From: Peterkaempfera podocarpi
Lineage (GTDB): Bacteria > Actinomycetota > Actinomycetes > Streptomycetales > Streptomycetaceae
Assembly (NCBI RefSeq): GCF_042466665.1
Contig: NZ_CP162102.1
Location: 5,580,001 to 5,644,000, forward strand
Length of the DNA stretch: 64,000 nucleotides
Direction: 5' to 3'
Part shown: positions 45,585 to 54,933 of the stretch, piece after piece
Layout of the letters: every line of letters begins with the position of its first letter
Numbering within the stretch: position 1 is the stretch's first letter
Program-made: the position numbers and the translations under genes
Notes under the pieces: model-generated
Seen by the model: only the letters and a program-made list of their open reading frames with translations
Database searches by the model: none
What the model was told of the DNA's origin: nothing

Positions 45585-46509
45585 ATGACTGAACCCATCC
45601 TGTCCCTCCGGCAGGTGAACAAGAGCTTCGGCCCCGCGCATGTGCTCAAGGACGTGGACTTCAACGCCTACCCCGGCGAGGTCATGGCCCTGGTCGGTGA
45701 CAACGGCGCGGGCAAGTCCACCCTGACCAAGTGCATCGGGGGCATCCACCCGATCGACTCCGGCAGCTACCACTTCGAGGGCCGGCCCGTCCGGGTGCAC
45801 GAACCGCGTGACGCCTCCGCCCTCGGGATCGAGATCGTCTACCAGGACCTCGCGCTCTGCGACAACCTGGACATCGTCCAGAACATGTTCCTGGGCCGTG
45901 AGGAGCGCTCCGGCCTGGTGCTGGACCGGGCCTCCATGGAGGAGCGGGCGCTGCAGACCCTCGCCGGGCTGTCCGTACGCACCGTCACCTCCGTCCGCCA
46001 GCGGGTCGCCTCTCTCCGGCGGCCAGCGGCAGACGGTGGCCATCGCCCGTGCGGTGCTGTGGAACAGCAGGGTCGTCGTCCTGGACGAGCCCACAGCGGC
46101 GCTGGGCGTGGCCCAGACCAAGCAGGTCCTCGACCTGGTCCGCCGGCTCGCCGACGCCGGACTCGCCGTCATCCTCATCTCCCACAACATGAACGACGTG
46201 CTCTCCGTGGCCGACCGGATCTCGGCGCTCTACCTCGGCCGGATGGCCGCCGAGGTCCGCCGGGCGGACATCGACCAGACCCGGATCGTGGAGCTGATCA
46301 CCACAGGGCGCTCCGGCGACCTGGGCCTGGCGCCCGACCAGACCGGGGAGACCGGTGATCCGGACGCGGCCGAGGCCGGCGTCGGGTCCGGCGCGGCCGG
46401 CGCGGCCGACGGGACCGATGCGGCCGATGCGATCGGCCCGGTGGTGGAGACCGCGGGCGCCGGGGAGACTCTCACCGCAACGGACACGGACGACGAGGTG
46501 CCCGCATGA
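45585..46509 (+). pseudogene. xylG: Sugar ABC transporter ATP-binding protein, frameshifted at the signature motif
   Basis: The Walker A motif GDNGAGKST, YQDLALCDNLDIVQNMFLG and, after the break, SGGQRQTVAIARAV, LDEPTAALG and ILISHN are all present, but the first and last parts are in different frames. The break is at a TCTCTC run near 46011-46016; adding two bases (for example one more TC) restores V-A-S-L-S-G-G-Q, the ABC signature. The second frame continues to 46509 and overlaps the permease start. The C-terminus has an unusual acidic Ala/Gly/Asp-rich tail of about 60 residues. If real, the transporter lacks its ATPase; if a sequencing error, the operon is intact. Confidence 0.8.
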
Positions 46510-47795
46510 CCTCCCTGACCCCCGAAGCCCCCCAGCTGGACGGCGTGCCCGAGAAGCCGGCCGCAGGCGGTTCCCGCCGCTCACCCGCGGACGAGCTCAG
46601 GGACCACCTCCAGGCCTATGCCGCTCGGGTGCGCGGCGGAGACATGGGCTCCCTCCCCGCGGTACTCGGACTGATCGTGCTCTGCGCCGTCTTCGGCGTG
46701 CTGCGGCCGGCGTTCCTGACGGCGGGCAACTTCGCCAACCTCTTCACCCAGGGCGCGGTGATCACCACCATTGCGATGGGGCTGGTCTTCGTCCTGCTGC
46801 TGGGCGAGATCGACCTCTCGGCCGGCTTCACCAGCGGTGTCGCCGGGGCGGTCCTGGCGGTCACACTGACCAAGCACGGCTGGCCGCTGCCGGCCGCCCT
46901 GGCGGCGGCGATCGCCACCGGAGTGGTCATCGGGCTGGTGCTCGGCACACTCGTCGCCCGGGTCGGCATACCGTCCTTCGTGGTGACGCTGGGCGGCTTC
47001 CTCGCCTTCCAGGGCGTGGTCCTGATCATCATCGGGCAGGGCGGCAACATCCCCGTCACGGACGAGACCGTGGTGGCCATCCAGAACAAGAACCTGGCCC
47101 CCGGCCTGGGCTGGGTGCTCTTCGTCCTGGTCGCCGCCGGCTACGCCGCGACCCGGGTGCTGGTGGCGCGCTCGCGCAGGCGCAAGGGCCTGGACACCGA
47201 GCCGCTGGTGGTGTCCGCGGTCAAGGTGGCCGGCGTGGTGGCGGTCACGGCCGCGGCCGTCGCCGTCCTCAACGAGGAGCGCAGCCGCAACGTCCTGGTG
47301 GTCAGCCTCAAGGGGGTGCCGATCGTGGTGCCCGTACTGGTGGTGCTGCTGGCCCTGGGGACCTTTGTGCTCGGCTACACCCGCTACGGACTGCACATCT
47401 ACGCCGTCGGCGGCAACGCCGAGGCCGCCCGGCGGGCCGGGATCAAGGTCGCCCGGATCCGCACCTCGGTCTTTGTCATCGGCTCCACCATGGCCGCGGT
47501 CGCGGGGATCTTCGCGGCCTCCCGGGCGAACTCCGTCGACCCCAACGCGGGCGGCAGCAACACGCTGCTCTACGCGGTCGGCGCCGCGGTGATCGGCGGC
47601 ACCAGCCTCTTCGGCGGGCGCGGCCGGATCGTGGACGCCGTGGTGGGCGGTGCGGTGGTCGCCGTCATCGACAACGGCATGGGCCTGCTCGGCTACAGCT
47701 CGGGCGTCAAGTTCGTGGTGACCGGACTGGTCCTGGTCGTCGCGGCGGGTGTGGACGCGCTCTCCCGGCGCCGCGCGGCGGCGTCCGGGGCCTGA
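46506..47795 (+). CDS. xylH: Sugar ABC transporter permease (xylose type)
   Basis: A 429-residue membrane protein of the ribose/xylose permease family (BPD_transp_2) with about ten or more helices. Diagnostic parts are LLGEIDLSAGFTSGVAGAV, VARVGIPSFVVTLGGFLAFQG, YAVGGNAEAARRAGI, GGTSLFGGRG and the last helix pair. Its ATG overlaps the stop of the ATPase gene. The N-terminal 60 residues are polar. It completes the importer with the lipoprotein and ATPase and is followed by a strong terminator. Confidence 0.87.
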   Translation: MTSLTPEAPQLDGVPEKPAAGGSRRSPADELRDHLQAYAARVRGGDMGSLPAVLGLIVLCAVFGVLRPAFLTAGNFANLFTQGAVITTIAMGLVFVLLLGEIDLSAGFTSGVAGAVLAVTLTKHGWPLPAALAAAIATGVVIGLVLGTLVARVGIPSFVVTLGGFLAFQGVVLIIIGQGGNIPVTDETVVAIQNKNLAPGLGWVLFVLVAAGYAATRVLVARSRRRKGLDTEPLVVSAVKVAGVVAVTAAAVAVLNEERSRNVLVVSLKGVPIVVPVLVVLLALGTFVLGYTRYGLHIYAVGGNAEAARRAGIKVARIRTSVFVIGSTMAAVAGIFAASRANSVDPNAGGSNTLLYAVGAAVIGGTSLFGGRGRIVDAVVGGAVVAVIDNGMGLLGYSSGVKFVVTGLVLVVAAGVDALSRRRAAASGA

Positions 47796-48219
47796 GCGGC
47801 ATCGAGCCCCGGGGGGCGGGGGCCTCGTCCGGGCCGGTCGGCACACCGGCCCGGACGAGGACCGGGGGAGGGGGTGCGAGGGCCGCGGTGAGAGGCGTTC
47901 TGGGAGCGTCGGACGCCGAGTCGGTCGGCGAGCCGGCCCGGTCGCCGGCCCGGGGCCAGTTGTGCGGGGCGGGTGCCGCGCGCCCGTGCATCCCATCAGC
48001 CGTGTGCATCGCTGCGGCCTCCGTGACACCGCGCGCCCTTATGCCGCGGGCCGGACCCCGGGGCGCGGGTGAGGGCGCCGACCCACGGCCGGCTACCGCC
48101 GCCGGGTGGGTGAGCCGCACCAGGTAGGGCGGGTCGGATGGGCCGTCCGGCGGGCATGGCCGACGATCGAACGGTGGTCCACAGGGCGACCAGGTCGAAG
48201 AGCGGCGAAGGGACAGCAC
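47796..48219. other. Intergenic region between xylH-like and NCS2 permease genes
   Basis: Apart from the terminator at 47823-47860, the 424 bases show no gene-like frame or repeat. The promoter of the NCS2 gene should lie in the right part. Confidence 0.4.
47823..47860. terminator. Terminator of the sugar transport operon
   Basis: A perfect 16-bp stem (47823-47838 with 47845-47860) with a 6-base loop begins 28 bases after the permease stop. Confidence 0.85.
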
Positions 48220-49593
48220 ATGGGGCGCGGCCTCGGCTGGAAACTCCACGGGGACGGCAGGACCCTCGGCCCCGGTGAGGTCGTCCGGCCGGGGGAGCGG
48301 CTGTCCTGGCCCCGGACCGTCGGACTCGGTGCCCAGCATGTGGTGGCGATGTTCGGGGCGACCTTTGTCGCCCCGGTGCTGATGGGGATGAACCCCAACC
48401 TGGCGGTACTGCTCTCCGGTGTCGCCACGATCATCTTTCTGCTGATCACCCGCGGCCGTATCCCCAGCTATCTGGGCAGCAGCCTCTCCTTTGTGGGGGT
48501 GGCGGCCTCGATCAGGGCGGCCGGGGGCGGCATCGACACCGTGACCGGTGCGATGTTCGTGGTCGCCGTGGTGCTGCTGGCGGTCGGGCTGGCGGTCCAG
48601 GCGCTGGGTGCCCAGGTGGTGCACGCGGTGCTCCCACCGGTGGTCACCGGCGCGGTGGTGATGATCATCGGCTTCAACCTGGCGCCGGTGGTGGCGAAGA
48701 CCTACTGGCCGCAGGACCAGTGGGTGGCGCTGCTCACCATGGCCTTCACCATCGGTGCGATGGTGGTGGCACGCGGCTTCTGGTCGCGAATCGCCGTCTT
48801 CCTGGGGCTGATCTTCGGCTATCTGCTGTCCTGGGTCCTGGACCGGGTCCTCGGCCGGGTCCACTCGGCGAACGCCGCCGGACGGATCACCGACCACTGG
48901 CGGGTCGACCTCAGCGGCGTCCGGCACGCCGACTGGTTCGGTCTGCCCTCGCTGCACGGCCCCGACTTCCGGCTCTCCGCGGTGCTGCTGGCGCTGCCCG
49001 TCGTCATCGCCCTCATCGCCGAGAACGCCGGGCACGTCAAGGCGGTGGCCGAGATGACCGGTGACGACCTGGATCCGGACCTGGGGCGGGCCATCGCTGC
49101 CGACGGCGCCGCCAGCATGCTGGCCACCGCGGCCGGCGGCCCGGCGACCACCACCTATGCCGAGAACATCGGTGTCATGGCCGCCACCCGCGTCTACTCC
49201 ACCGCCGCCTATCTGTGCGCCGCGCTCTTTGCGATCCTGTGCGGCCTCTGCCCCAAGTTCGGCGCTGTGGTGGCCGCCACCCCCGGCGGAGTGCTGGGTG
49301 GAATCACCGTGGTGCTCTACGGCATGATCGGACTGCTGGGCGCCAAGATCTGGCACGAGAACGCGGTGGACTTCGGGAACCCGCTCAATCTGGTCCCCAT
49401 CGCCGCGGGCGTCATCATCGGGATCGGCGATGTGTCGATCCGCTTCAGCAGTGACTTCGTCCTCGACGGCATCCCGTTGGGCACCATCGTCACCATCGTC
49501 GGCTACCACCTGTTGCGCTTTCTGGCCCCGCCGCATCTCAGGGGCGAGCCGCCACTGCTGGACGCCGTCGAGCCGGGCGGGACGGACCAGTGA
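48220..49593 (+). CDS. NCS2-family uracil/xanthine-type permease
   Basis: A 457-residue nucleobase:cation symporter-2 with about 12-14 helices. Family signatures: LGAQHVVAMFGATFVAPVLMG near the N-terminus, the substrate-contacting IAENAGHVKAV and the GGPATTTYAENIGVMAATRVYS segment, which is closest to uracil permeases. GAAGGGA precedes the ATG. It imports a pyrimidine or purine base with protons. It stands alone between a sugar importer and a secreted esterase. Confidence 0.87.
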   Translation: MGRGLGWKLHGDGRTLGPGEVVRPGERLSWPRTVGLGAQHVVAMFGATFVAPVLMGMNPNLAVLLSGVATIIFLLITRGRIPSYLGSSLSFVGVAASIRAAGGGIDTVTGAMFVVAVVLLAVGLAVQALGAQVVHAVLPPVVTGAVVMIIGFNLAPVVAKTYWPQDQWVALLTMAFTIGAMVVARGFWSRIAVFLGLIFGYLLSWVLDRVLGRVHSANAAGRITDHWRVDLSGVRHADWFGLPSLHGPDFRLSAVLLALPVVIALIAENAGHVKAVAEMTGDDLDPDLGRAIAADGAASMLATAAGGPATTTYAENIGVMAATRVYSTAAYLCAALFAILCGLCPKFGAVVAATPGGVLGGITVVLYGMIGLLGAKIWHENAVDFGNPLNLVPIAAGVIIGIGDVSIRFSSDFVLDGIPLGTIVTIVGYHLLRFLAPPHLRGEPPLLDAVEPGGTDQ

Positions 49594-49682
49594 TGCCACG
49601 TCAGGGCTGGCCGGGCGGGCTGCCGTCGGTCGCTGATGGCATGATCTGCGCGTTGCTCGACGGGGATACGGGGAGGGCCGGT

Positions 49683-50648
49683 ATGCAGACAGGCGGGATC
49701 GGAAGCATCCAGGGTGCGGCGTCCGCGACGGGACGGCGGGGGCCTGGCCGGCGACGGGTGCTGCTGGCCGCGCTCGGCGGCGGTGCGGTACTACTGGGAG
49801 CCGGTGCGGGGACCGCGATGGTCGAGGATCTGCTGCCGGGCGGCGTGCCGCTGCGGCGGGCGCTCGGGATCACCGGACCGGACGGCACCGTACCGGTCGT
49901 CACCCCGGGACCGGTGCACACCTCAACGGTCCGCTCCCGGGCGCGGGGCAGCGAGGTGAAGCTGGTGACCATGGTGCCGCCGGGACACGACCCGGCGGCC
50001 CTGCCGGTCTGCCTGGTGCTGCACGGGCGGGGCGGCGATGCACAGACGATGGTGAACCTGGGGATGCCGCAGTTCCTGGCGGCGGCGGTCCGCGACGGGG
50101 TGCCGCCCTTTGCGCTGGCGGCCCTGGACGGCGGTGACAACAGCTACTGGCACCAGCGCTTCGCCGGGGACGATCCGCAGCGGATGCTGCTGGACGAGGT
50201 GCCGGGGTGGCTGCGGGCCCGAGGGCTGAGCAGCGCCACCGCGGGGGTGCCCAGGGCGGTGCTGGGGATCTCCATGGGCGGCTCCGGTGCGCTGCAGTAC
50301 GCCCTGGGCCGGGGCGGCGCGGTGGACGCGGTCGCGGCCATCAGCCCGGCGGTCTTCCGTACCTGGGCCGATGCGGCCACCACCGGCGGCTACAACAACG
50401 AGGCGGACTGGCGGGCCCATGAGCCCCTGCTGGCCCTGGCCCGCCCCCATGGGCGACGGCTCGGGGTGTGGTGCGGCACCGAGGACCCCTTCTGCGACCC
50501 GGCCCGTACGCTGGCCGATCGCGGTGGGGCCGTGGAGCGGCACTTCCCGCGGGGGGAGCACACGGACGGCTTCTGGCGCAGGATCATGCCGGAGGCCTTC
50601 TCCTTTGTCGGGCGGTCGCTGAAGGGTGCCGACGGCAGGTCTTCGTGA
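49683..50648 (+). CDS. Secreted alpha/beta-hydrolase (esterase family)
   Basis: A 321-residue protein with an N-terminal twin-arginine-like signal or anchor (GRRRVLLAALGGG). Residues 100-310 form an alpha/beta-hydrolase of the esterase D/antigen 85-like group: VLHGRGGDAQT, nucleophile Ser in GISMGGSGAL, Asp in CGTEDPFCD and His in FPRGEHTDGFW. The ATG at 49683 has GGGGAGGG five bases ahead; further-upstream starts overlapping the permease stop exist but would put a long tail before the signal. The substrate is an ester of unknown identity outside the membrane. Confidence 0.78.
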   Translation: MQTGGIGSIQGAASATGRRGPGRRRVLLAALGGGAVLLGAGAGTAMVEDLLPGGVPLRRALGITGPDGTVPVVTPGPVHTSTVRSRARGSEVKLVTMVPPGHDPAALPVCLVLHGRGGDAQTMVNLGMPQFLAAAVRDGVPPFALAALDGGDNSYWHQRFAGDDPQRMLLDEVPGWLRARGLSSATAGVPRAVLGISMGGSGALQYALGRGGAVDAVAAISPAVFRTWADAATTGGYNNEADWRAHEPLLALARPHGRRLGVWCGTEDPFCDPARTLADRGGAVERHFPRGEHTDGFWRRIMPEAFSFVGRSLKGADGRSS

Positions 50649-50729
50649 ACTGAGTCAATCTCATGAGGCTGATGCCTTGCACGTTTTGAGAGGCGCTAGG
50701 CTGCGGCCCGCACCAGTTGTGGAGATTCC

Positions 50730-51200
50730 ATGAAGGGTAGGGCCGCAGTGAAGACCAGTCGTATATCCGCCGTTGCTGCCGCCGTCGCCGTGGGGGTGGC
50801 CGGCCTGCTGTCCGCCGGACCGGCCGAGGCCGCTGGATCGGTGCACCTCACCAAGATCTACTACGACAGCCCGGGCAAGGACACCCGCTCCAACAAGAGC
50901 CTGAACGCGGAGTACGTCCAGATCAAGAACTCCACCTCCAGGTCGGTCAATCTGCGCGGCTGGACCCTGGCGGACGCCTCCCGGCACCGCTATGTCCTCC
51001 CCTCCGTCACCCTGAAGCCGGGCCACACCGTCACCGTGCACACCGGGCAGGGCCGCAACACCGCCGCCAACCTCTACCAGCAGCGCCGGGCCTACGTCTG
51101 GAACAACGACAGGGACAAGGCCACCCTCAAGCGCGCCTCCGGCGCCGTCCAGGACACCTGCGCCTACAACAGCGCCGACCGCGACTGGACGGCCTGCTGA
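50730..51200 (+). CDS. Secreted lamin-tail-domain protein
   Basis: A 156-residue secreted protein. The signal peptide ends at about AEA-AGS (residue 35). The rest is one lamin tail domain (LTD), a small Ig-like beta-sandwich: AEYVQIKNSTSRSVNLRGWTLAD, HRYVLPSVTLKPGHTVTVHTG and YVWNNDRDKATLKRASG are the usual strands. The single C-terminal Cys pair may form a disulfide. Such domains bind partners or DNA in secreted nucleases; here there is no catalytic part. It stands alone with a hairpin after it. Confidence 0.85.
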   Translation: MKGRAAVKTSRISAVAAAVAVGVAGLLSAGPAEAAGSVHLTKIYYDSPGKDTRSNKSLNAEYVQIKNSTSRSVNLRGWTLADASRHRYVLPSVTLKPGHTVTVHTGQGRNTAANLYQQRRAYVWNNDRDKATLKRASGAVQDTCAYNSADRDWTAC

Positions 51201-51205
51201 ACCCC

Positions 51206-51242
51206 CGCCCTGGGGCCCACCCGGGGGGCGGGTCCCAGGGCG
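51206..51242. terminator. Hairpin after the lamin-tail gene
   Basis: CGCCCTGGG (51206-51214) pairs with CCCAGGGCG (51234-51242) between convergent genes. The inner loop can also pair partly. Confidence 0.6.
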
Positions 51243-51274
51243 TGCAGGGGCAGACCGGCCGCAGCGAGGCGGTC

Positions 51275-52336
51275 TCAGCCGCGGCTGTCGGCGGAGGACC
51301 GGTCGGCGGAGTGCTGGTCGCCGGAGCGGGCCGCGGGCAGACCGGGGTGCTCCAGCTCCCAGGCCACCTCGGCGACCTGGCTCATCGTCAGCAGCATGTC
51401 GGGGAACTCCGTCACGCCGTCCAGATGCCGGTACTCGGTGCCGACCGTGACCACCAGGCGCTCGGCCAGCGACATCCCGGGGCGGTGGACCTCGCCGATG
51501 ATCCGCCGGGCCGCCTCCAGCCCGGGGACTCCGGCGGCGTGCAGCCGGTGGGCCCGCTCGCGGACATCCTCGAGATAGCCGATGTGGCCGTACACCCCGG
51601 CCCGGTCGAGCACCGGGCCGTGACCGGGCACAAAGGTCTCGGCGCCGGTGGCCAGCGCCCTCTCGCAGGCCGACACCACATTGGCCAGCGGCCCCGCCCA
51701 GTGCACCGGGTGGTCGCCGGGCTGTTCTGCGGTGTGGGAGAAGATCACGTCGCCGGTGAAGACCGTGCGCTGCTGCGGCAGATGGACCAGCAGATCCCCG
51801 GCCGTGTGCGCCGGCGGCAGGCCGATGAGGTGCAGCGGGACCTCCCCGACCCGCAGCTCCAGCTCCCCGGTGAAGACCGTGGTCGGCCTGCGGACCTCGG
51901 TTCCCTTCCAGTCGAACCGGCCGAAGCCGCGCTTGAGGTACCAGCCCAGCACCGTCTCCGGGTCCAGGCCCTGCACCAGTGCGTACAACTGCTCCGGATC
52001 GGGCTCGTGGTCGATGTGGCCGAGCGTCTCCCGGGTGGAGACGATCTCGGCCTCGGGAACGACCTCGGCCCCCCAGAGGTGGTCGCCATTGCCATGGGTC
52101 ACGATGACCCGGTCGATGGAGGTGCCCTCGGCCAGCAGCGGCCGCCCCAGCTCCAGGAAGTCGGTGGCCATCGCCCGGTCGTAGGGGCTGTCGATCCAGG
52201 CCGCGGACCGGCCGCGTGGGCATATCACCAGGCCGCAGTTGGCCATCCCCCACCCTGCGGAAGGGCTCGGCGTCCAGAGGTGCAGATGGTCGGAGAGCGG
52301 CCGCAGTCGCGGGAGCCGGCCGGGGTGCGAGGTCAT
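51275..52336 (-). CDS. MBL-fold metallo-hydrolase with altered metal motif
   Basis: A 353-residue metallo-beta-lactamase-fold protein. The signature HxHxDH reads THGNGDHLWG, so the second histidine is Asn83 while His81, Asp85 and His86 remain. Later metal ligands look intact (PPAHTAGDLLVHL, FTGDVIFSH, PGHGPVLD). The ATG at 52336 is followed by a short basic stretch. A long C-terminal helical part (about 250-353) is extra to the core. The substrate is unknown; the Asn suggests a changed metal site, a feature I associate with related actinobacterial proteins. Confidence 0.8.
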   Translation of the reverse strand: MTSHPGRLPRLRPLSDHLHLWTPSPSAGWGMANCGLVICPRGRSAAWIDSPYDRAMATDFLELGRPLLAEGTSIDRVIVTHGNGDHLWGAEVVPEAEIVSTRETLGHIDHEPDPEQLYALVQGLDPETVLGWYLKRGFGRFDWKGTEVRRPTTVFTGELELRVGEVPLHLIGLPPAHTAGDLLVHLPQQRTVFTGDVIFSHTAEQPGDHPVHWAGPLANVVSACERALATGAETFVPGHGPVLDRAGVYGHIGYLEDVRERAHRLHAAGVPGLEAARRIIGEVHRPGMSLAERLVVTVGTEYRHLDGVTEFPDMLLTMSQVAEVAWELEHPGLPAARSGDQHSADRSSADSRG

Positions 52337-52436
52337 GGACGTCGATTCTGCCCGGCCCCGGTGCATCCGGGACAGGGTGTCCCCGGCGCCTGGCATGATC
52401 CTGCGCCAGGGACGGCGCGACGAGGGGACGCAGACG

Positions 52437-53570
52437 ATGAGGTACAGCTCCTGGGACGCACTGGCGGTCAGGCGCGCCCGGATCCGCGGCTGCCTGCTGG
52501 GCGGCGCCGTCGGCGACGCACTGGGCAACCCGGTGGAGTTCCGCTCGCTGGCCGGTATCCGCTCCGCATACGGCGAGTCGGGCGTCACCGGCCCTGTCCG
52601 GGACGGTCAGGGAGTGGTGGGCCGGGTCACCGACGACACCCAGATGACCCTCTTCACCGCCGAGGCACTGATCCGCGCCAGCATACGGGCCAGGGCAAAG
52701 GGCATCGGCGGCGCCGAGACCAGCATGGTGCGCTACTCCTACCTCCGCTGGCTGGAGACCCAGGAGCACCCCGGACCGCAGCCCGTCGAGGGCGGGGACA
52801 CCCTGGTGCGGTCCGGCTGGCTGCGCGGGCAGGGCTGGCTGTACGCCCGGCGGGCGCCGGGCAACGCCTGCCTCTCCGGCCTGCGGTCCAACCATGTGCC
52901 GGAGCCGTACGCCGCGCTGGACGGCCGCCCCGGGCCGGTGAACTCCACCTCCAAGGGCTGCGGCACCGTGATGCGCTCCGCTCCCTTCGGCCTGGCGGGC
53001 CTGCCCGCCGAGCGCGCCTTCACTCTTGCCGGGCGGTGTGCCCAGATCACCCATGGACACCCCACCGGCTACTACGCCGCCGCCGCACTGGCGGCGACCA
53101 TCACCCATCTGCTGGACGGCGACTCCCTGGAGGGATCCGTCCTGCGGGCCATGGAACTGCTCGGCCGGCACCCCGGACACGAGGAGACCACCGACGCCCT
53201 GCGCGCCGCCCTGCGGCTTGCCGCCGAGGGGAGTCCCACCGCCGAGAAGGTGCAGTCGCTGGGCGCCGGCTGGGTCGCCGAGGAGGCGCTGGCCATCGCG
53301 GTGTACTGCGCGCTGGCCGCCCGCACCGTCCGCGAGGCGCTGCTGCTCTCCGTCAACCACTCCGGGGACAGCGACTCCACCGGTGCCGTCTGCGGCAATC
53401 TGCTGGGCGCACACCACGGCGACGTCCGGTTGCCCGCCGACTGGCTGGCCGTCACCGAGGGCCGCGGCACCATCGGGGAGCTGGCGGACGACTTCTCCGC
53501 GCAGTTCCACCCCGCGGAGGACGGCCAAGGGACCGAGGCGGGACCCGGTGCGGACCGCTATCCGGGCTGA
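52437..53570 (+). CDS. ADP-ribosylglycohydrolase family protein
   Basis: A 377-residue protein of the DraG/ARH family, which removes ADP-ribose from proteins or small molecules using two magnesium ions. Metal-binding motifs are GAVGDALGNPVEF (about 23-35), DDTQM (66-70) and NHSGDSDST near residue 305. GAGGGGA precedes the ATG at 52437. It is divergent from the MBL gene and probably a single-gene unit. The physiological substrate is unknown; no ADP-ribosyltransferase is nearby. Confidence 0.87.
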   Translation: MRYSSWDALAVRRARIRGCLLGGAVGDALGNPVEFRSLAGIRSAYGESGVTGPVRDGQGVVGRVTDDTQMTLFTAEALIRASIRARAKGIGGAETSMVRYSYLRWLETQEHPGPQPVEGGDTLVRSGWLRGQGWLYARRAPGNACLSGLRSNHVPEPYAALDGRPGPVNSTSKGCGTVMRSAPFGLAGLPAERAFTLAGRCAQITHGHPTGYYAAAALAATITHLLDGDSLEGSVLRAMELLGRHPGHEETTDALRAALRLAAEGSPTAEKVQSLGAGWVAEEALAIAVYCALAARTVREALLLSVNHSGDSDSTGAVCGNLLGAHHGDVRLPADWLAVTEGRGTIGELADDFSAQFHPAEDGQGTEAGPGADRYPG

Positions 53571-53669
53571 AGCCCGCGGGCCCGGACGGGACGCCCGCCA
53601 GCAGACGGCAACCAGGGTGTGGCAAGCTGTCCCGTCCGGTGCCGCCGAGACCCGGAGGATGAGAGCGCC

Positions 53670-54911
53670 GTGGCACGTCCCTCGATAACCCGCGCGCATC
53701 GCGTACTGATCGGCCTGGTGACCGCCGGGGCCTGTCTGATCGCCGGCATCGGATTCGCCGGTTCCTACAACGCGGTGCGCGAGTTGGCGGTACGCAAGGG
53801 CTTCGGCACCTTCGCCTACGCCTTCCCGGTCGGCATCGACGCCGGGATCGTGGTGCTGCTGGCCCTGGACCTGGTACTCACCTGGCTGCGCATCCCCTTC
53901 CCCCTGCTGCGGCAGACGGCATGGCTGCTCACCGCTGCCACCGTGGTCTTCAACGCGGCGGCCTCCTACCCCGATCCGCTGGGCATGGGGATGCACGCCG
54001 CGATCCCGGTGCTCTTCGTGGTCGTGGTCGAGGCGGCCCGGCACGCGGTCGGCCGGATCGCGGACATCACCGCGGACCGCCACATGGAGTCGGTGCGGCT
54101 GGTGCGCTGGCTGCTGGCGCCGGTCCCCACCTTCCGGCTGTGGCGCCGGATGAAGCTGTGGGAGCTGCGCTCCTACGACGAGGTGGTGCGGCACGAGCAG
54201 AACCGCCTGGTCTACCGGGCCCGGCTGCGCGCCCGCTACGGCCGCAACTGGCGCCGTGCCGCACCGATCGACGCCCTGCTGCCGCTCAAACTGGCCCGCT
54301 ACGGGGTGCCGCTGAACATGGCGCCGGAACGGGCGCCGGCTGAGACCGCCCCGGCCCCGGCCCCGGCTCTGGACCGGGAGCCGCGGGCCGCGGTGGGGCA
54401 GACGCTGCCCATCCCGGGGCAGCGCAGCCGCCCGGCGGAGCCCGCCAGGGAGCCGAGGCCGCTGCCGGAACAGCCGTCGACCTTCGAGCCGGAGCCGGAG
54501 CCGGATCCGCGGTTCGCCTTCCCGGTGGAGCCCTACCCGGAGGCCGAGCCCGAGGCCGAGACTGAGCCCGAGCCCGAGCTGCCACTGGTGCCGTCGTCCA
54601 ACGGCCGGCGGCCGCTGCGGGTCCCCGGGCCCATGCCCGTCCCCGGGCCCGTCCCGGAGCCCGAACCGGAACCGGAGCCCGAGCCCGAGCCTGAGCTGGA
54701 ACCCGAACCGCTGCCGTCGAGTGACGACGAGTGGTTGGAGATCTACCTCGACGGCCTTGTCGCCTACATCGACTACTACGGCAGGGACCCCGATCACTTC
54801 CGCCTCATCCAGTACCTCCAGGGCCGGGGTGTGACCCCGCTCAACGACGGCCATCTGCGTCGCGTCTGGCCGCAGCTCCAGGAGCGGTACGCCGCGCTGG
54901 AGCGCCAGTAG
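53670..54911 (+). CDS. DUF2637 membrane protein with Glu-Pro repeat region
   Basis: A 413-residue protein. Residues 1-135 hold four helices of the DUF2637 family (GLVTAGACLIAGIGFAGSYN, YAFPVGIDAGIVVLLALDLV), which is common in actinobacteria and in mobile elements. Residues 220-350 are low-complexity with Glu-Pro repeats (EPEPEP). The last 50 residues (YIDYYGRDPDHFRLIQYLQ, RRVWPQLQERY) form a compact helical domain like those of replication or transfer regulators. GTG 53670 is the start although GGAGG is 11 bases away. Function is unknown; possibly membrane-linked DNA or nucleoid work. Confidence 0.75.
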   Translation: MARPSITRAHRVLIGLVTAGACLIAGIGFAGSYNAVRELAVRKGFGTFAYAFPVGIDAGIVVLLALDLVLTWLRIPFPLLRQTAWLLTAATVVFNAAASYPDPLGMGMHAAIPVLFVVVVEAARHAVGRIADITADRHMESVRLVRWLLAPVPTFRLWRRMKLWELRSYDEVVRHEQNRLVYRARLRARYGRNWRRAAPIDALLPLKLARYGVPLNMAPERAPAETAPAPAPALDREPRAAVGQTLPIPGQRSRPAEPAREPRPLPEQPSTFEPEPEPDPRFAFPVEPYPEAEPEAETEPEPELPLVPSSNGRRPLRVPGPMPVPGPVPEPEPEPEPEPEPELEPEPLPSSDDEWLEIYLDGLVAYIDYYGRDPDHFRLIQYLQGRGVTPLNDGHLRRVWPQLQERYAALERQ

Positions 54912-54933
54912 GGACAGCGGTCGCACGGCGCCC

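Noticed and set aside
43079..47795. Aldo/keto reductase and sugar transporter as NRPS cluster members
   Set aside because: The transporter reads away from the cluster and has sugar-import signatures; the reductase is possible but unproven, so neither is assigned to the cluster.
53670..54911. Integrated plasmid transfer region, because DUF2637 is often found there
   Set aside because: No integrase, replication initiator, Tra or Spd genes lie nearby, so a chromosomal copy is more likely.
50661..54926. 1421-codon minus-strand open frame
   Set aside because: Covers several plus- and minus-strand genes with clear motifs; its translation is repetitive Gly/Arg/Pro without any fold signal.
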